A stretch of 64,000 bases of DNA from a candidate division FCPU426 bacterium (lineage in GTDB: Bacteria > Oederibacteriota > Muellerivitia > Muellerivitales > Muellerivitaceae), in contig JASHNQ010000041.1 of the NCBI GenBank assembly GCA_030041545.1, positions 1 to 64,000 of the forward strand. The letters run 5' to 3'. Each line of letters begins with the position of its first letter. Within the stretch, counting starts at the first letter, position 1. The notes under the pieces were generated by a model, which saw only the letters and a program-made list of their open reading frames with translations, had not been told where the DNA came from and did no database searches. The position numbers were made by a program, and so were the translations under genes. This document shows positions 8,666-16,650 of this stretch, in pieces.

Positions 8666-9424
8666 TTATTCCAGGACCTTGATCAGCATCATCAAGCTGA
8701 CGCCCGCCAGGATGGCGATGAACTGGAAGAGGGCCCGGAAGGACTTTACGTCTTTGTGCAGTTGCGGTACCAGGTCCGAACCCGCGATATAGATGAACCC
8801 CCCGGCCGTCAAGGGGACGAGGATTTGGATGAACCCTTCCATTCTTCCGCCCACCCACCAGGCCGCCAGCCCGCCGGCCAGGGCCATCACGCCCGTGAGG
8901 AAGTTGATGAAAAGGGCCCTCCACCGGCTGAAGCCGGACTTCACCAGGATTCCGAAATTGCTGAACTCATGCGGGATCTCGTGAAGCATGACCGCCAGGG
9001 AGGTGGCCACTCCCATCTTGACCCCCACCAGGTAGGAAGCGCCGATGATGAGGCCGTCGATGAAATTGTGGGTCATGTCGGCCAGGATGTTGAGGTAGCC
9101 GTAAGGCTGGATTTCCCGGTGCTCGTCCGAGTGCTGGTGCCTCCAATGCAGGAAATTCTCCAGGATGAAGAAGACCAGGATGCCCGCGATGACGAAAAGG
9201 GAGGTTGTGGAAGAGCGGGATGGGTCCGAATAAGCCTCCGCCAAAAGGTGGAGGAAGGCGTCCCCAAAAAGGGCGCCCACGGCCAGGGCCACCAGCCCGA
9301 AAACGATCTTATGGAAGGATTCATGGCTCAAGGCGAAAAGTGAGATGCCGATCAGGGAAAGCAGGCTGACCACCGCCACGCTCAAGACCATGTAAAGGAA
9401 AGCTGGGGCCATGGGGCCATACAC
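8666..9424 (-). CDS. ZIP-family divalent metal transporter
   Basis: An inner-membrane protein with about eight membrane segments. The two metal-binding helices are clear: HNFIDGLIIGASY (TM4) and HEIPHEFSNFGIL (TM5). A His-rich loop (HWRHQHSDEHRE) precedes them, as is typical of ZIP carriers for zinc or iron. Translation could begin at TTG 9436, GTG 9424 or ATG 9412. I chose GTG 9424 because a GAGG site lies 6 bases upstream; the difference is only a few residues. It is divergent from the HtrA gene at 9527. Confidence 0.88.
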   Translation of the reverse strand: MYGPMAPAFLYMVLSVAVVSLLSLIGISLFALSHESFHKIVFGLVALAVGALFGDAFLHLLAEAYSDPSRSSTTSLFVIAGILVFFILENFLHWRHQHSDEHREIQPYGYLNILADMTHNFIDGLIIGASYLVGVKMGVATSLAVMLHEIPHEFSNFGILVKSGFSRWRALFINFLTGVMALAGGLAAWWVGGRMEGFIQILVPLTAGGFIYIAGSDLVPQLHKDVKSFRALFQFIAILAGVSLMMLIKVLE

Positions 9425-9526
9425 TAGCCGCCTCAACCCACCGTTTCAACCCATAAAAACCTCTTCCCCCCGCAGTCTGGACTTATCAGTCCCCCTTCCT
9501 ATTGTTATGGGAACAAGGAGGCCGCC

Positions 9527-10561
9527 ATGAATTTTGAACGTCTTCTTTCCAACGGTAACCTGCCAACGGTCTCGTCCCCCCACCTCTTGGCCCCCTATGA
9601 CAACGAGGGCCTGCTGGACGCCTATTCCAGCGCGGTCATTTACGCCTCGGAAAAGGCCAGCCCCTCGGTGGTCAACATTGACGTCTTCCAACGGGGCCGC
9701 CGCTTCCGGGAGCGGGATAGCTCCCTCCACAAGGCGGGCAGCGGCTCGGGGTTCTTTTTCACGCCCGACGGCTTCATCCTGACCAACAGCCACGTGGTGC
9801 ATGGGGCCCAGGAGATGGAAGTGACCCTTTTGGACGGCCAATCCCACAAAGGTCGGCTGATCGGCGAGGATCCCGATTCGGACCTCGCCGTTATCCGCAT
9901 CGATGCCGTCGGGTTCAAACCCGCCGACCTGGGTATTTCCCAACAACTGCGGGTGGGCCAGTTGGTGGTGGCCATTGGCAGCCCCCTGGGTTTCCAAACC
10001 ACCGTGACGGCCGGCGTGGTTTCAGCCTTGGGCCGTTCCCTTCGGTCCCAATCCGGGCGCCTTATCGACAACATCATCCAGACCGACGCGGCATTGAACC
10101 CCGGCAACTCGGGCGGGCCCTTGGTCAATTCCCGGGGCGAGGTGGTGGGCGTCAACACCGCCACCATCATGGAGGCCCAGGGGCTTTGCTTCGCCATCGC
10201 CATTGACACCGCCAAGCGGGTGGCGATGCAGATGATGAAATACGGCCGGGTGCGCCGCAGCTTCATCGGCATCGGCGGCCAGAATATCGACATTCCCCGC
10301 AACATCGTCCGCTATTTCGAGCTGCCTGTGGAAAAAGGGGTGCTCATCGTGGCCGTGGAAGATGGCGGCCCCGGCCAAAAAGCGGGCTTGCGGGAAGGCG
10401 ACGTAATCGTGGGTTTTGAGGGCCAATCCGTGGAGGGCATGGACGACCTGCACCGGATGCTGACCGATGAGAGGGTCGGAGCGGAATCCGCCCTTTCGGT
10501 CATCCGTAAGTCGGAAAAGAAGATGGTTCGGGTGGTTCCGCAGGAATCCACTAAGCAATGA
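9527..10561 (+). CDS. HtrA/Deg-type trypsin-like serine protease with one PDZ domain
   Basis: A 344-aa protein. The catalytic triad is visible: His89 in TNSHVV, Asp119 in DSDLAVI, Ser195 in GNSGGP. A single PDZ domain occupies about residues 245-335 (GVLIVAVEDGGPGQKAGL, GDVIVGFEG). Unlike standard DegP/DegS it shows no signal peptide or membrane anchor: the N-terminus is hydrophilic and the first 40 residues lack any hydrophobic core. It may therefore be cytoplasmic, or exported some other way. AAGGAGG lies directly before the ATG. Protein quality control is the likely role. Confidence 0.9.
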   Translation: MNFERLLSNGNLPTVSSPHLLAPYDNEGLLDAYSSAVIYASEKASPSVVNIDVFQRGRRFRERDSSLHKAGSGSGFFFTPDGFILTNSHVVHGAQEMEVTLLDGQSHKGRLIGEDPDSDLAVIRIDAVGFKPADLGISQQLRVGQLVVAIGSPLGFQTTVTAGVVSALGRSLRSQSGRLIDNIIQTDAALNPGNSGGPLVNSRGEVVGVNTATIMEAQGLCFAIAIDTAKRVAMQMMKYGRVRRSFIGIGGQNIDIPRNIVRYFELPVEKGVLIVAVEDGGPGQKAGLREGDVIVGFEGQSVEGMDDLHRMLTDERVGAESALSVIRKSEKKMVRVVPQESTKQ

Positions 10562-10748
10562 AATCAAATGGAAATGTGGGGATCGGCGGCCTGTCCTCGC
10601 GGTGACCGCAATAATATTCTTCGTGGTACGTTAAACTCTCCCAAGCTCCTTTCCCTTCCTTTTTTAAATCATCCCCTTTAACTTGAGCTTTTTTTATGAG
10701 TTAATAGACCGCGAACCGGGCTTTGATTTTCATTTTTGAGGGAACCTC

Positions 10749-11114
10749 ATGAACTATTCATCCAGCATCCTGGAAAAGCGGGGTCATTCCCGTTTTTTCG
10801 TCAAGCTCCCCATCCAATACCGCCTCATGGACACGAATGCCTCCGAACCGGTTGAAAAGTTCAAAGGAAGAATAGCCCTGGGCAAGGACCTCAGTCAGGA
10901 AGGCGTTTTCATGAAAATCGCGCCGGATAAGGCGATGCGCACCGGGGAGGTGTTGCGGCTGGATATCAGTCTTCCCGAAATCTCCAAGCACCTTTTCGTT
11001 TTCGGCGAGGTGGTATGGGTCAACCGGCTGGGCGCCGGCATTCATTTGATGCTGATGTCGGAGGAAGACCGCCAATACCTCAACAGCTACCTGGCCCAAA
11101 TGCAGTATTCCTGA
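10749..11114 (+). CDS. PilZ-domain protein, copy 1
   Basis: A 121-aa single-domain PilZ protein. The cyclic di-GMP binding motifs are R11-x3-R15 (RGHSR) and D47-x-S-x-x-G52 (DLSQEG), so ligand binding is expected. It probably acts as a small effector or adaptor for surface or motility functions. It stands alone between the protease gene and an MDPIS gene. Confidence 0.85.
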   Translation: MNYSSSILEKRGHSRFFVKLPIQYRLMDTNASEPVEKFKGRIALGKDLSQEGVFMKIAPDKAMRTGEVLRLDISLPEISKHLFVFGEVVWVNRLGAGIHLMLMSEEDRQYLNSYLAQMQYS

Positions 11115-11359
11115 CTTCCCTTCCCTGCCTTTTTTGCCTTAAAAAAAACACGGTTAAATCCTGAAAACAAAAATAATCGCCTTCGGCGCAGACTGCTATC
11201 GAGATTCCGAAATCGTTACAAACCCTCCATGGCCCTTCATCTGGCGGGCTTCCCTCAAGCGGAGTTTTCTTGAGTTTCCGCCATCATTAAAGTCCCTGGC
11301 TTTCCTGCCGTTAGGAAATCCAAGGATGAGGAAGGACCTTCATCCCGCGAAGGTGGAAA

Positions 11360-11716
11360 ATGGATCCCATTTCGAACGTTAATTCTAATGACGCAAATAA
11401 CCTTTTGAACCAAAATTACCTCACCATCCTGGCCCTGGAACAAACCATCGGCCAACTCGTGAACCAGGAACTGGCCGCCCACAAAGTCGACCCGGCGAAG
11501 TCCGTGGCCCGCCAGATCACTGAAAATTTCCAACAGCAGCTTGCGAAAGTTTCGGGGGAGGTTGAGCAGGCCCAAGCGGAAGTGGCGGCTTCGTCTCCTT
11601 CGGGAAATCCCCAGGCCCAGGAGAACTACGCTTATTGGAAGTCCCAGTTGGAATACCTCCAAAGCCAAGCTGTCTTTGTTTCGGAGAGTCCGGCCGAAGT
11701 CACCCCGGATTCTTAA
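11360..11716 (+). CDS. Small MDPIS-family protein, copy 2 (unknown function)
   Basis: A 118-aa paralogue of the protein at 4359-4784. It begins MDPISNVNS and carries the shared helical core (LVNQEL, ITENFQQQLAKVSGEVEQAQ) and the Y..W.S.L end. It has no signal peptide and no Cys. The start codon DNA (ATGGATCCCATTTC) is the same as in the paralogue. It is mostly alpha-helical with high Gln/Ala/Glu content, probably a small coiled-coil. Function unknown. Confidence 0.6.
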   Translation: MDPISNVNSNDANNLLNQNYLTILALEQTIGQLVNQELAAHKVDPAKSVARQITENFQQQLAKVSGEVEQAQAEVAASSPSGNPQAQENYAYWKSQLEYLQSQAVFVSESPAEVTPDS

Positions 11717-11762
11717 GCGGCCTTTCCCCTCCATCTTAACCATGCGGATGAAATGAGTTCTT

Positions 11763-12155
11763 TTATCCTAAGGAAAGGGCTTCGGCTTTTTCCTTCGGAA
11801 CAGGCTTAGAGCCGCCTTCCATTTTTGTGATTTCCTTTCCCACTTCGGCAACCGATTTCAGGATGGGATTGAGTTTATGTCCCAAAGGGGTCAGGGCGTA
11901 TTCCACCGTGGGAGGCGAGCTGTGCATGACGGTGCGGGTGACCACTCCCCGTTTTTCCAGTTCCCTCAGGCGGGTGGTCAAAACTTTGGCGGAAATCGGC
12001 CCCAAGTCCCTTTTCAAGTCGCCAAACCGGCGCGGTTCGGTCCTCAAATACCAAAGAATTTGAGGAGTCCATGCGCCGGCCAAAAGTTTCAAGCTGGTTT
12101 CAAGCGGACAATCCGGGGGAACGGGTCCGGATTTATTGGGGCGGTGTCGGATCAT
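11763..12155 (-). CDS. HxlR-family transcriptional regulator
   Basis: A 130-aa winged-helix protein with the HxlR signature: CPLETSLKLLAGAWTPQILWYL, RRFGDLKRDLGPISAKVLTTRLRELEKRGVV, then the wing. Cys17 near the N-terminus is the position used for thiol-based sensing in some relatives. The ATG has AGGAGG six bases upstream. It is divergent from the YceI gene at 12466. HxlR genes beside YceI and NAD(P)H/FMN-dependent redox genes usually answer electrophile or quinone stress, and it probably controls that divergent group. Confidence 0.9.
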   Translation of the reverse strand: MIRHRPNKSGPVPPDCPLETSLKLLAGAWTPQILWYLRTEPRRFGDLKRDLGPISAKVLTTRLRELEKRGVVTRTVMHSSPPTVEYALTPLGHKLNPILKSVAEVGKEITKMEGGSKPVPKEKAEALSLG

Positions 12156-12186
12156 CACTTTCCTCCTAGGGTAGTCGTCTAAAAAG

Positions 12187-12296
12187 AGAATTTTGAATTC
12201 TCAATTTTTAATTTTAAATTGTTGAATACTTTTAAGCCTTTGGCTTAAAAGCCACCTTGATTCATAATTCAACATTCAAAATTCATAATTTTTCTT
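12187..12296. repeat. AT-rich repeat with 10-bp central hairpin, copy 1
   Basis: Outer arms are rich in AATTTTAAATT / ATTCAAAATTCATAATT. At the centre is a perfect hairpin, CTTTTAAGCC-TTT-GGCTTAAAAG (12229-12251). The copy at 15440-15540 has the same plan with a different hairpin sequence. Non-coding. Confidence 0.6.
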
Positions 12297-12298
12297 TT

Positions 12299-12350
12299 GT
12301 GGTTACCTTTGGGTACCCACTTTCTTTTAGTAAGCACATTCGTATATATA
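12299..12350 (+). promoter_or_regulatory. Putative HxlR operator and promoter of the YceI gene
   Basis: Closely spaced GGTTACC and GGGTACCC motifs (12301-12318) followed by CTTTTAGTAAG (about 12323-12333), then TATATATA (12343-12350) as a likely -10 element. Direct or inverted TTAC/GTAA-type motifs are common in HxlR-controlled promoters. Assigned by position between the divergent regulator and target; binding is inferred. Confidence 0.4.
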
Positions 12351-12465
12351 GAACCGGGCTGGATTAAATTCAACCCTTCGATGTGACTCAGGGTCGATGG
12401 TGAGGAACGCCCCTTTTAAGGGCGTTATCGAACCATCAAGTAAATTAATTAAAGGAGTTGGAGAG

Positions 12466-13152
12466 ATGAAAAAGTTTTTATTGTCGTTGGCCGCCTTTGG
12501 TTTTTTAGCCTCAACATCCGTTAACGCCACCGAGTATGGATTCGATAAGGCCCACAGCCACATCGGCTTTTCCGTGACGCACATCCTGAGCAAGGTGCCG
12601 GGCGAGTTCAAGGATTATGACGGTACTTTCTCGTTTGATCCCGCCAATCCCGAGGCGGGTAAGATCGACGTCACGATCCAAGCCGCCAGCATCAACACCG
12701 ATAACGAGATGCGGGACCACCACCTGCAGTCGGCGGATTTCTTCGACGTCGAGAAGTATCCGACGATCGCGTTCAAGAGCACAGGTGTCTCCAAGGGAGC
12801 CAGCGACAATGAGTATCAAGTGGCCGGGAACCTGACCCTCCATGGCGTGACCAAGCCCGTGACCCTGGACGTCCAATACCTGGGGTCGGACACCATGCCC
12901 ATGGGCAAGGACGGCAAGATGACCGCGAATATCGCCGGTTTTTCCGCGACCGCCAAGATCGACCGCCGGGACTTCGGCTTGGTCTGGAACAAGACCCTGG
13001 CCAGCGGCAACCTGATGGTGAGCAACGATGTAGCGATCAACCTGGATATCGCCGCCATGGATAAAAAAAGCGTGGACGCCATGAAAAAGATGATGGCGGG
13101 CATGAAGAAGGATAATCCCGCCCCGGCGCCCACGCCCGCCCCTTCCAACTGA
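12466..13152 (+). CDS. Secreted YceI-family protein
   Basis: A 228-aa protein with a clean signal peptide (cleavage after VNA, about residue 22). It is a canonical YceI domain: YGFDKAHSHIGFSVTHIL, MRDHHLQSADFFDVEKYPTI, NLTLHGVTKPVTLDV and RRDFGLVWN. It should bind an isoprenoid or other lipid in the periplasm. A Met/Lys-rich and then Pro/Ala tail (about residues 205-228) follows the domain. AAAGGAG precedes the ATG at 12466, and the longer upstream frame is rejected. Likely under the divergent HxlR regulator. A strong terminator follows. Confidence 0.93.
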   Translation: MKKFLLSLAAFGFLASTSVNATEYGFDKAHSHIGFSVTHILSKVPGEFKDYDGTFSFDPANPEAGKIDVTIQAASINTDNEMRDHHLQSADFFDVEKYPTIAFKSTGVSKGASDNEYQVAGNLTLHGVTKPVTLDVQYLGSDTMPMGKDGKMTANIAGFSATAKIDRRDFGLVWNKTLASGNLMVSNDVAINLDIAAMDKKSVDAMKKMMAGMKKDNPAPAPTPAPSN

Positions 13153-13170
13153 CCTTTCCGTTTCGCGCAA

Positions 13171-13209
13171 CAAGCCGTGGGGGCCCCTGCCGCCACGGCT
13201 TGTTTTTTT
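13171..13209 (+). terminator. Rho-independent terminator after the YceI gene
   Basis: A 10-bp perfect stem CAAGCCGTGG / CCACGGCTTG (13171-13180 and 13193-13202) followed by seven T. It separates the YceI gene from the downstream redox genes, so these need read-through or another promoter. Confidence 0.93.
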
Positions 13210-13222
13210 GAAAGGGGTTTTT

Positions 13223-13861
13223 ATGAAAATCGCCCTGATAGGGGCCGGTTACGTGGGCGGGGAAATCCTCAAGGAAGCCTTGGCCCGGGGCCACCAGGTT
13301 AAGGTGATTGTCCGCCATCCCGAAAAAATCGCGCCCCGTCCCGGCGCCACTTCGGTGAAGGGCGATGTCTTTGACGTGGACGGCCTGGCCCAAGTCCTCC
13401 AGGGACAGGATGCGGTCATCAGCGCCTTTAACCCGGGGGCGGCCCAGCCCCATGCCGGCCGGCTGCAATTCCAAGGCACGCTGAACACCTTGGCCGCCGC
13501 CAAGAAAGCCGGGGTCAAGAGGTTCCTCGTGGTGGGAGGGGCCGGAAGCCTGGAAGCGGCCCCGGGTGTCCAACTGGTGGACACGCCCCAATTTCCCAAG
13601 GAATGGAAAGACGCGGCCTCCGGCCTGCGCGACGCCCTGGCCGAGATCCGGAAGGAACGGGACCTGGACTGGACCTTCTTCAGCCCCGCCGCCCTGCTCC
13701 AGCCCGGCGGGCGTACCGGCAAGTTCCGCCTGGGAGGCGACCAACTGCTGATGGAGGGGAACACTCCCGGGCGGATTTCAACCGCCGACTACGCCGTGGC
13801 CATGCTGGACGAGGTGGAAAACCCCAGGCACGTCCGCCAACGCTTCACCGCCGCCTATTAA
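13223..13861 (+). CDS. NAD(P)-dependent oxidoreductase / epimerase-like (Rossmann) protein
   Basis: A 212-aa protein. The N-terminal Rossmann motif GAGYVGG (residues 6-12) and the VIVRHPEK segment after the second strand indicate NADP binding of the NmrA/atypical SDR type. The catalytic Tyr-x3-Lys is not evident, as in most NmrA-like members. The ATG at 13223 is preceded by AAAGGGG; an upstream TTG is rejected. It lies 12-15 bp before the FMN reductase gene, so the two probably form an operon linked functionally to the HxlR regulator. Confidence 0.85.
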   Translation: MKIALIGAGYVGGEILKEALARGHQVKVIVRHPEKIAPRPGATSVKGDVFDVDGLAQVLQGQDAVISAFNPGAAQPHAGRLQFQGTLNTLAAAKKAGVKRFLVVGGAGSLEAAPGVQLVDTPQFPKEWKDAASGLRDALAEIRKERDLDWTFFSPAALLQPGGRTGKFRLGGDQLLMEGNTPGRISTADYAVAMLDEVENPRHVRQRFTAAY

Positions 13862-13876
13862 CCTACGAGGTCATTG

Positions 13877-14434
13877 ATGAAAATCCTGGCTTTCACCCCG
13901 GCCTTGCGCGGGGAATCCACCAACCTGAAGCTGGTGAAATTGGCCGCCGGGGCCGCGCGCCAAAACGGCGCCGAGGTGGATTTGGCCGATTTTCACGATT
14001 TTGAGATGCCTTCCTATGACGGGGACTTGGAGGAAAAGGGATTGCCGCCGGGCGCCCTGGGAATGGCCGAACGCGTGAGGGCCGCCGACGGGCTGCTGCT
14101 TTCCCTGCCCGAGTATAATTATTCCCTTCCGGGCAATTTCAAGAACGCCGTGGACTGGGTCTCCAGGATCCGCCCGGTTCCCTTCCGGGGCAAGAGCGCG
14201 CTCTTGCTGGCCGCCTCGCGTGGCGCCGTCGGCGGCATCCGGGGCCTGTGGCAGGCCGGCATCCCGCTGGAAGGCCTGGGAGTCTTCGTTTATCCCGACA
14301 TGTACACCCTGCCCCACTCCTGGGAGGCTTTCGACGAAACAGGCCGTTTCCGCGACGACCAGAACCAGTCCCGTTTGGAAAAAATAGTCGCCGAATATTT
14401 AAGGGCCGCCTCCCGCTGGTCCGGGCCGCGCTGA
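13877..14434 (+). CDS. NADPH-dependent FMN reductase-like protein
   Basis: A 185-aa flavodoxin-fold protein. The FMN phosphate-binding loop is PALRGESTN near the N-terminus. The flavin/active-site segment reads SLPEYNYSLPGNFKNAVDW, followed by ASRGAVGG, matching the chromate/quinone reductase-like family. It would reduce quinones or azo compounds with NAD(P)H, consistent with an HxlR stress-response neighbourhood. The ATG follows GAGG; the TTG one codon earlier is not preferred. Confidence 0.9.
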   Translation: MKILAFTPALRGESTNLKLVKLAAGAARQNGAEVDLADFHDFEMPSYDGDLEEKGLPPGALGMAERVRAADGLLLSLPEYNYSLPGNFKNAVDWVSRIRPVPFRGKSALLLAASRGAVGGIRGLWQAGIPLEGLGVFVYPDMYTLPHSWEAFDETGRFRDDQNQSRLEKIVAEYLRAASRWSGPR

Positions 14435-14502
14435 TCGCTTTTCCCTTTCCCCGGGTGGGAAGGAGGCTAAAATAAGGCCCGGGTGAGTCCAAGGGGGGAA
14501 CC

Positions 14503-14724
14503 ATGGCGGAGTTCGATTATGAGCCGAACGACGAGGTTTTCAACATCCTGACCCGCAAGGTCGGGACGGTGCTGAACGTGAAGGAAGTGGGCTCCTCCAT
14601 CGCCCCCAAAAAGAAATTCGTGCGGGTTTTCATTAAAAGCGACCTGCCCGACGAGATCTGGGCCGTGGACGAGATCGCCCTTTGGGTGCGCCCCAAGAAG
14701 TTGATGGACCGGCCTCCCCTCTGA
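14503..14724 (+). CDS. Small conserved-looking protein of unknown function
   Basis: A 73-aa soluble protein I do not recognise. Charged, with a probable beta-rich core (VGTVLNVKEVGSS, KFVRVFIKSDL, EIWAVDEIALWVR). GGGGGGAA precedes the ATG. It lies between the FMN reductase and the DUF2461 gene on the same strand with short gaps, so it may be co-transcribed. Confidence 0.6.
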   Translation: MAEFDYEPNDEVFNILTRKVGTVLNVKEVGSSIAPKKKFVRVFIKSDLPDEIWAVDEIALWVRPKKLMDRPPL

Positions 14725-14751
14725 TAAACCCACTCCTCCGTGAGGAATTCC

Positions 14752-15438
14752 ATGCCCAAATCTTATTTTACGCCGGACTTTTTCAAGTTCCTGAGGGATC
14801 TCAAGTCCCACAACAACCGCCCCTGGTTTCAAGCCAACAAAGACCGCTACGAAAAAGCCGTCCGTAACCCACTCTTGGACTTCATTGGGGGGCTCGGACC
14901 CCGTTTACGGAAGGTCAGCCAACACCTCATCGTGGACAACAGCCCCACGGGCGGATCCATGTTCCGCATCTACCGGGACACGCGTTTTTCCAAGGACAAA
15001 TCGCCCTACAAGACCGCGGCTTCGGCTCATTTCCGCACTTCCCGGAGCAAGGACGTCCATTCCCCCGGCTATTACCTGCACCTGGAGCCCGGGGAGGTTT
15101 TCAGCGGGGGCGGCATCTGGCACCCGGAGGCCCCGGTCCTTCACCAAATCCGGGACTACCTGGCCCACCACCCCTCGGCCTGGAAGTCCGTATTGAAAGA
15201 TAAAAAGTTCAAAAAGCATTGCACCGTCGAGGGCGAAAAGCTTTCGCGCCCGCCCAAGGGCTACCCCCCCGACCATGAACTCATCGAGGATTTAAAATAC
15301 AAGGACTTCACTTTTTATACCCAGTTCGACGAGAAAACCGTTTGCGGGCCCAACTTCATGGAAAAATACGTCGATGCCTGCGCCGCCGCGGCTCCCTTCA
15401 TGGAGTTCCTCTCCAAAGCGCTGATGATGGAATGGTGA
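14752..15438 (+). CDS. DUF2461 family protein
   Basis: A 228-aa protein of the DUF2461 (TIGR02453) family, opening YFTPDFFKFLRDLKSHNNRPWF and containing the FRIYRDTRFSKDKSPYKT and GGGIWHPE segments that define it. Cytoplasmic; biochemical role unknown. ATG 14752 has GAGG just upstream; the GTG four codons earlier is less likely. Full family length. Confidence 0.9.
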   Translation: MPKSYFTPDFFKFLRDLKSHNNRPWFQANKDRYEKAVRNPLLDFIGGLGPRLRKVSQHLIVDNSPTGGSMFRIYRDTRFSKDKSPYKTAASAHFRTSRSKDVHSPGYYLHLEPGEVFSGGGIWHPEAPVLHQIRDYLAHHPSAWKSVLKDKKFKKHCTVEGEKLSRPPKGYPPDHELIEDLKYKDFTFYTQFDEKTVCGPNFMEKYVDACAAAAPFMEFLSKALMMEW

Positions 15439-15439
15439 T

Positions 15440-15540
15440 TCCCAATTTTGAGTTCTTAATTTTCGATTTTAAATTACCGTAGAGTTTTCAATCACAGATT
15501 GAAAACTTTCATCAATTTAAAATTCAAAATTCATAATTCC
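15440..15540. repeat. AT-rich repeat with 10-bp central hairpin, copy 2
   Basis: Outer AT-rich arms (CGATTTTAAATT and AATTTAAAATTCAAAATTC) surround a perfect hairpin GTTTTCAATC-ACA-GATTGAAAAC (15484-15506). Same design as the element at 12187-12296. Shorter relics of the arms occur near 26868-26892 and 39727-39765. Confidence 0.6.
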
Positions 15541-15556
15541 GGAACGATTTAAGTTC

Positions 15557-16561
15557 ATGAGCCAACCCAAGCGGGAACTTCCACAAAAATTTATTGAGAA
15601 ACTTCGAAAAATCGTTCCGGTTAACCAGTGGGAAAAGGTGCTCAAGACCTTCGCCACCGAACGCCCCACGACATTCCGCGTTAATACTTTGAAAGCCCAG
15701 GCCTCTTCCCTGAAGGAGCGCTTAGAACCCCAAGGCTTTAAGGTCGAAAACGTTCCCTGGTACCAGGACGCCTTTATCCTGCGCAAGGGTAAGCGGAAAG
15801 ACCTGGAAAAAACCGATCTCTATCAAAAAGGCGAAATCTACGTCCAGGGCCTTTCCAGCATGGTTCCGCCCTTGGTCCTCTCCCCTCAGCCCGGCCAAGC
15901 GGTCCTGGATTTGACCGCCGCGCCCGGAAGCAAAACCACCCAGCTGGCCGCGCTGATGAAAAACCAGGGTCGTATCCTGGCCAATGACAATAATCCCATT
16001 CGGGTGGAGAAATTAAAGGCCAATGCCGCCCTGCAAGGCGCCACCAGCGTTCAGGTGCTCCCTCCCGGTGACAGCGGACTGGTTTGGAAGGAACATTTCG
16101 AGAAATTCGACAGGGTTTTGCTGGATGCCCCTTGCAGTTCGGAGGGACGGTTCCAATTGGACGAACCTTCAACCTATGGTTATTGGAAAGAGGACACCAA
16201 CCGCAAGATGGCCAAGGACCAACGGCGGCTTTTCAAGTCCGCCTTCTTGTCCTTAAAGCCGGGCGGCGTGATGGTTTACTCCACCTGCACCTTCGCCCCC
16301 GAGGAGAACGAGATGGTCCTCGGTTGGGCGCTGGAAACTTACGAAGGCGCGGTTGAATCAGAGGATATTTCCACCCCTCTTCCGGCCCACACCCGCGGCC
16401 TCGCGGCATGGGAGGATTTGAAATTCGCTCCCACGGTGGTAAAGTCCGTCCGCGTCCTTCCCACGCCGGATATGGAAGGCTTTTTCGTCGCCAAATTGCG
16501 GAAGTTAAAAAGCGTGCCGGCTCCGGAACCTTTTATACCTTCATCGGAAGGTATTAAATAA
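15557..16561 (+). CDS. RsmB/NOP-family RNA 5-methylcytosine methyltransferase
   Basis: A 334-aa protein. The SAM-binding region is VLDLTAAPGSKTTQLA (motif I). Motif IV is LLDAPCSSEG and motif VI is YSTCTFAPEENE, giving the two conserved cysteines of the RsmB/NOP2 family (catalytic and release Cys). An N-terminal region typical of the family precedes it. The target is probably a cytosine of rRNA or tRNA; the exact position cannot be assigned. No ribosomal genes are adjacent. Confidence 0.9.
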   Translation: MSQPKRELPQKFIEKLRKIVPVNQWEKVLKTFATERPTTFRVNTLKAQASSLKERLEPQGFKVENVPWYQDAFILRKGKRKDLEKTDLYQKGEIYVQGLSSMVPPLVLSPQPGQAVLDLTAAPGSKTTQLAALMKNQGRILANDNNPIRVEKLKANAALQGATSVQVLPPGDSGLVWKEHFEKFDRVLLDAPCSSEGRFQLDEPSTYGYWKEDTNRKMAKDQRRLFKSAFLSLKPGGVMVYSTCTFAPEENEMVLGWALETYEGAVESEDISTPLPAHTRGLAAWEDLKFAPTVVKSVRVLPTPDMEGFFVAKLRKLKSVPAPEPFIPSSEGIK

Positions 16562-16562
16562 C

Positions 16563-16617
16563 TGTCATTGCGAGAAGTGGCCCGCGAATAGCGGGACGGT
16601 TACGACGAAGCAACCTC
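16563..16617. repeat. Dispersed GTCATTGCGAG-type intergenic repeat
   Basis: GTCATTGCGAG followed by a GCCCGCGAATAGCGGG-type internal inverted segment and CGACGAAGCAACCTC. This resembles the short repeats scattered between genes in many bacterial genomes. Non-coding. Confidence 0.5.
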
Positions 16618-16650
16618 AGTCTAAATAAGCCTCTTCCAAAAGGATCTTTT

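Noticed and set aside
12397-12465. Longer N-terminal extension of the second YceI protein
   Set aside because: The signal peptide and AAAGGAG site both define ATG 12466.
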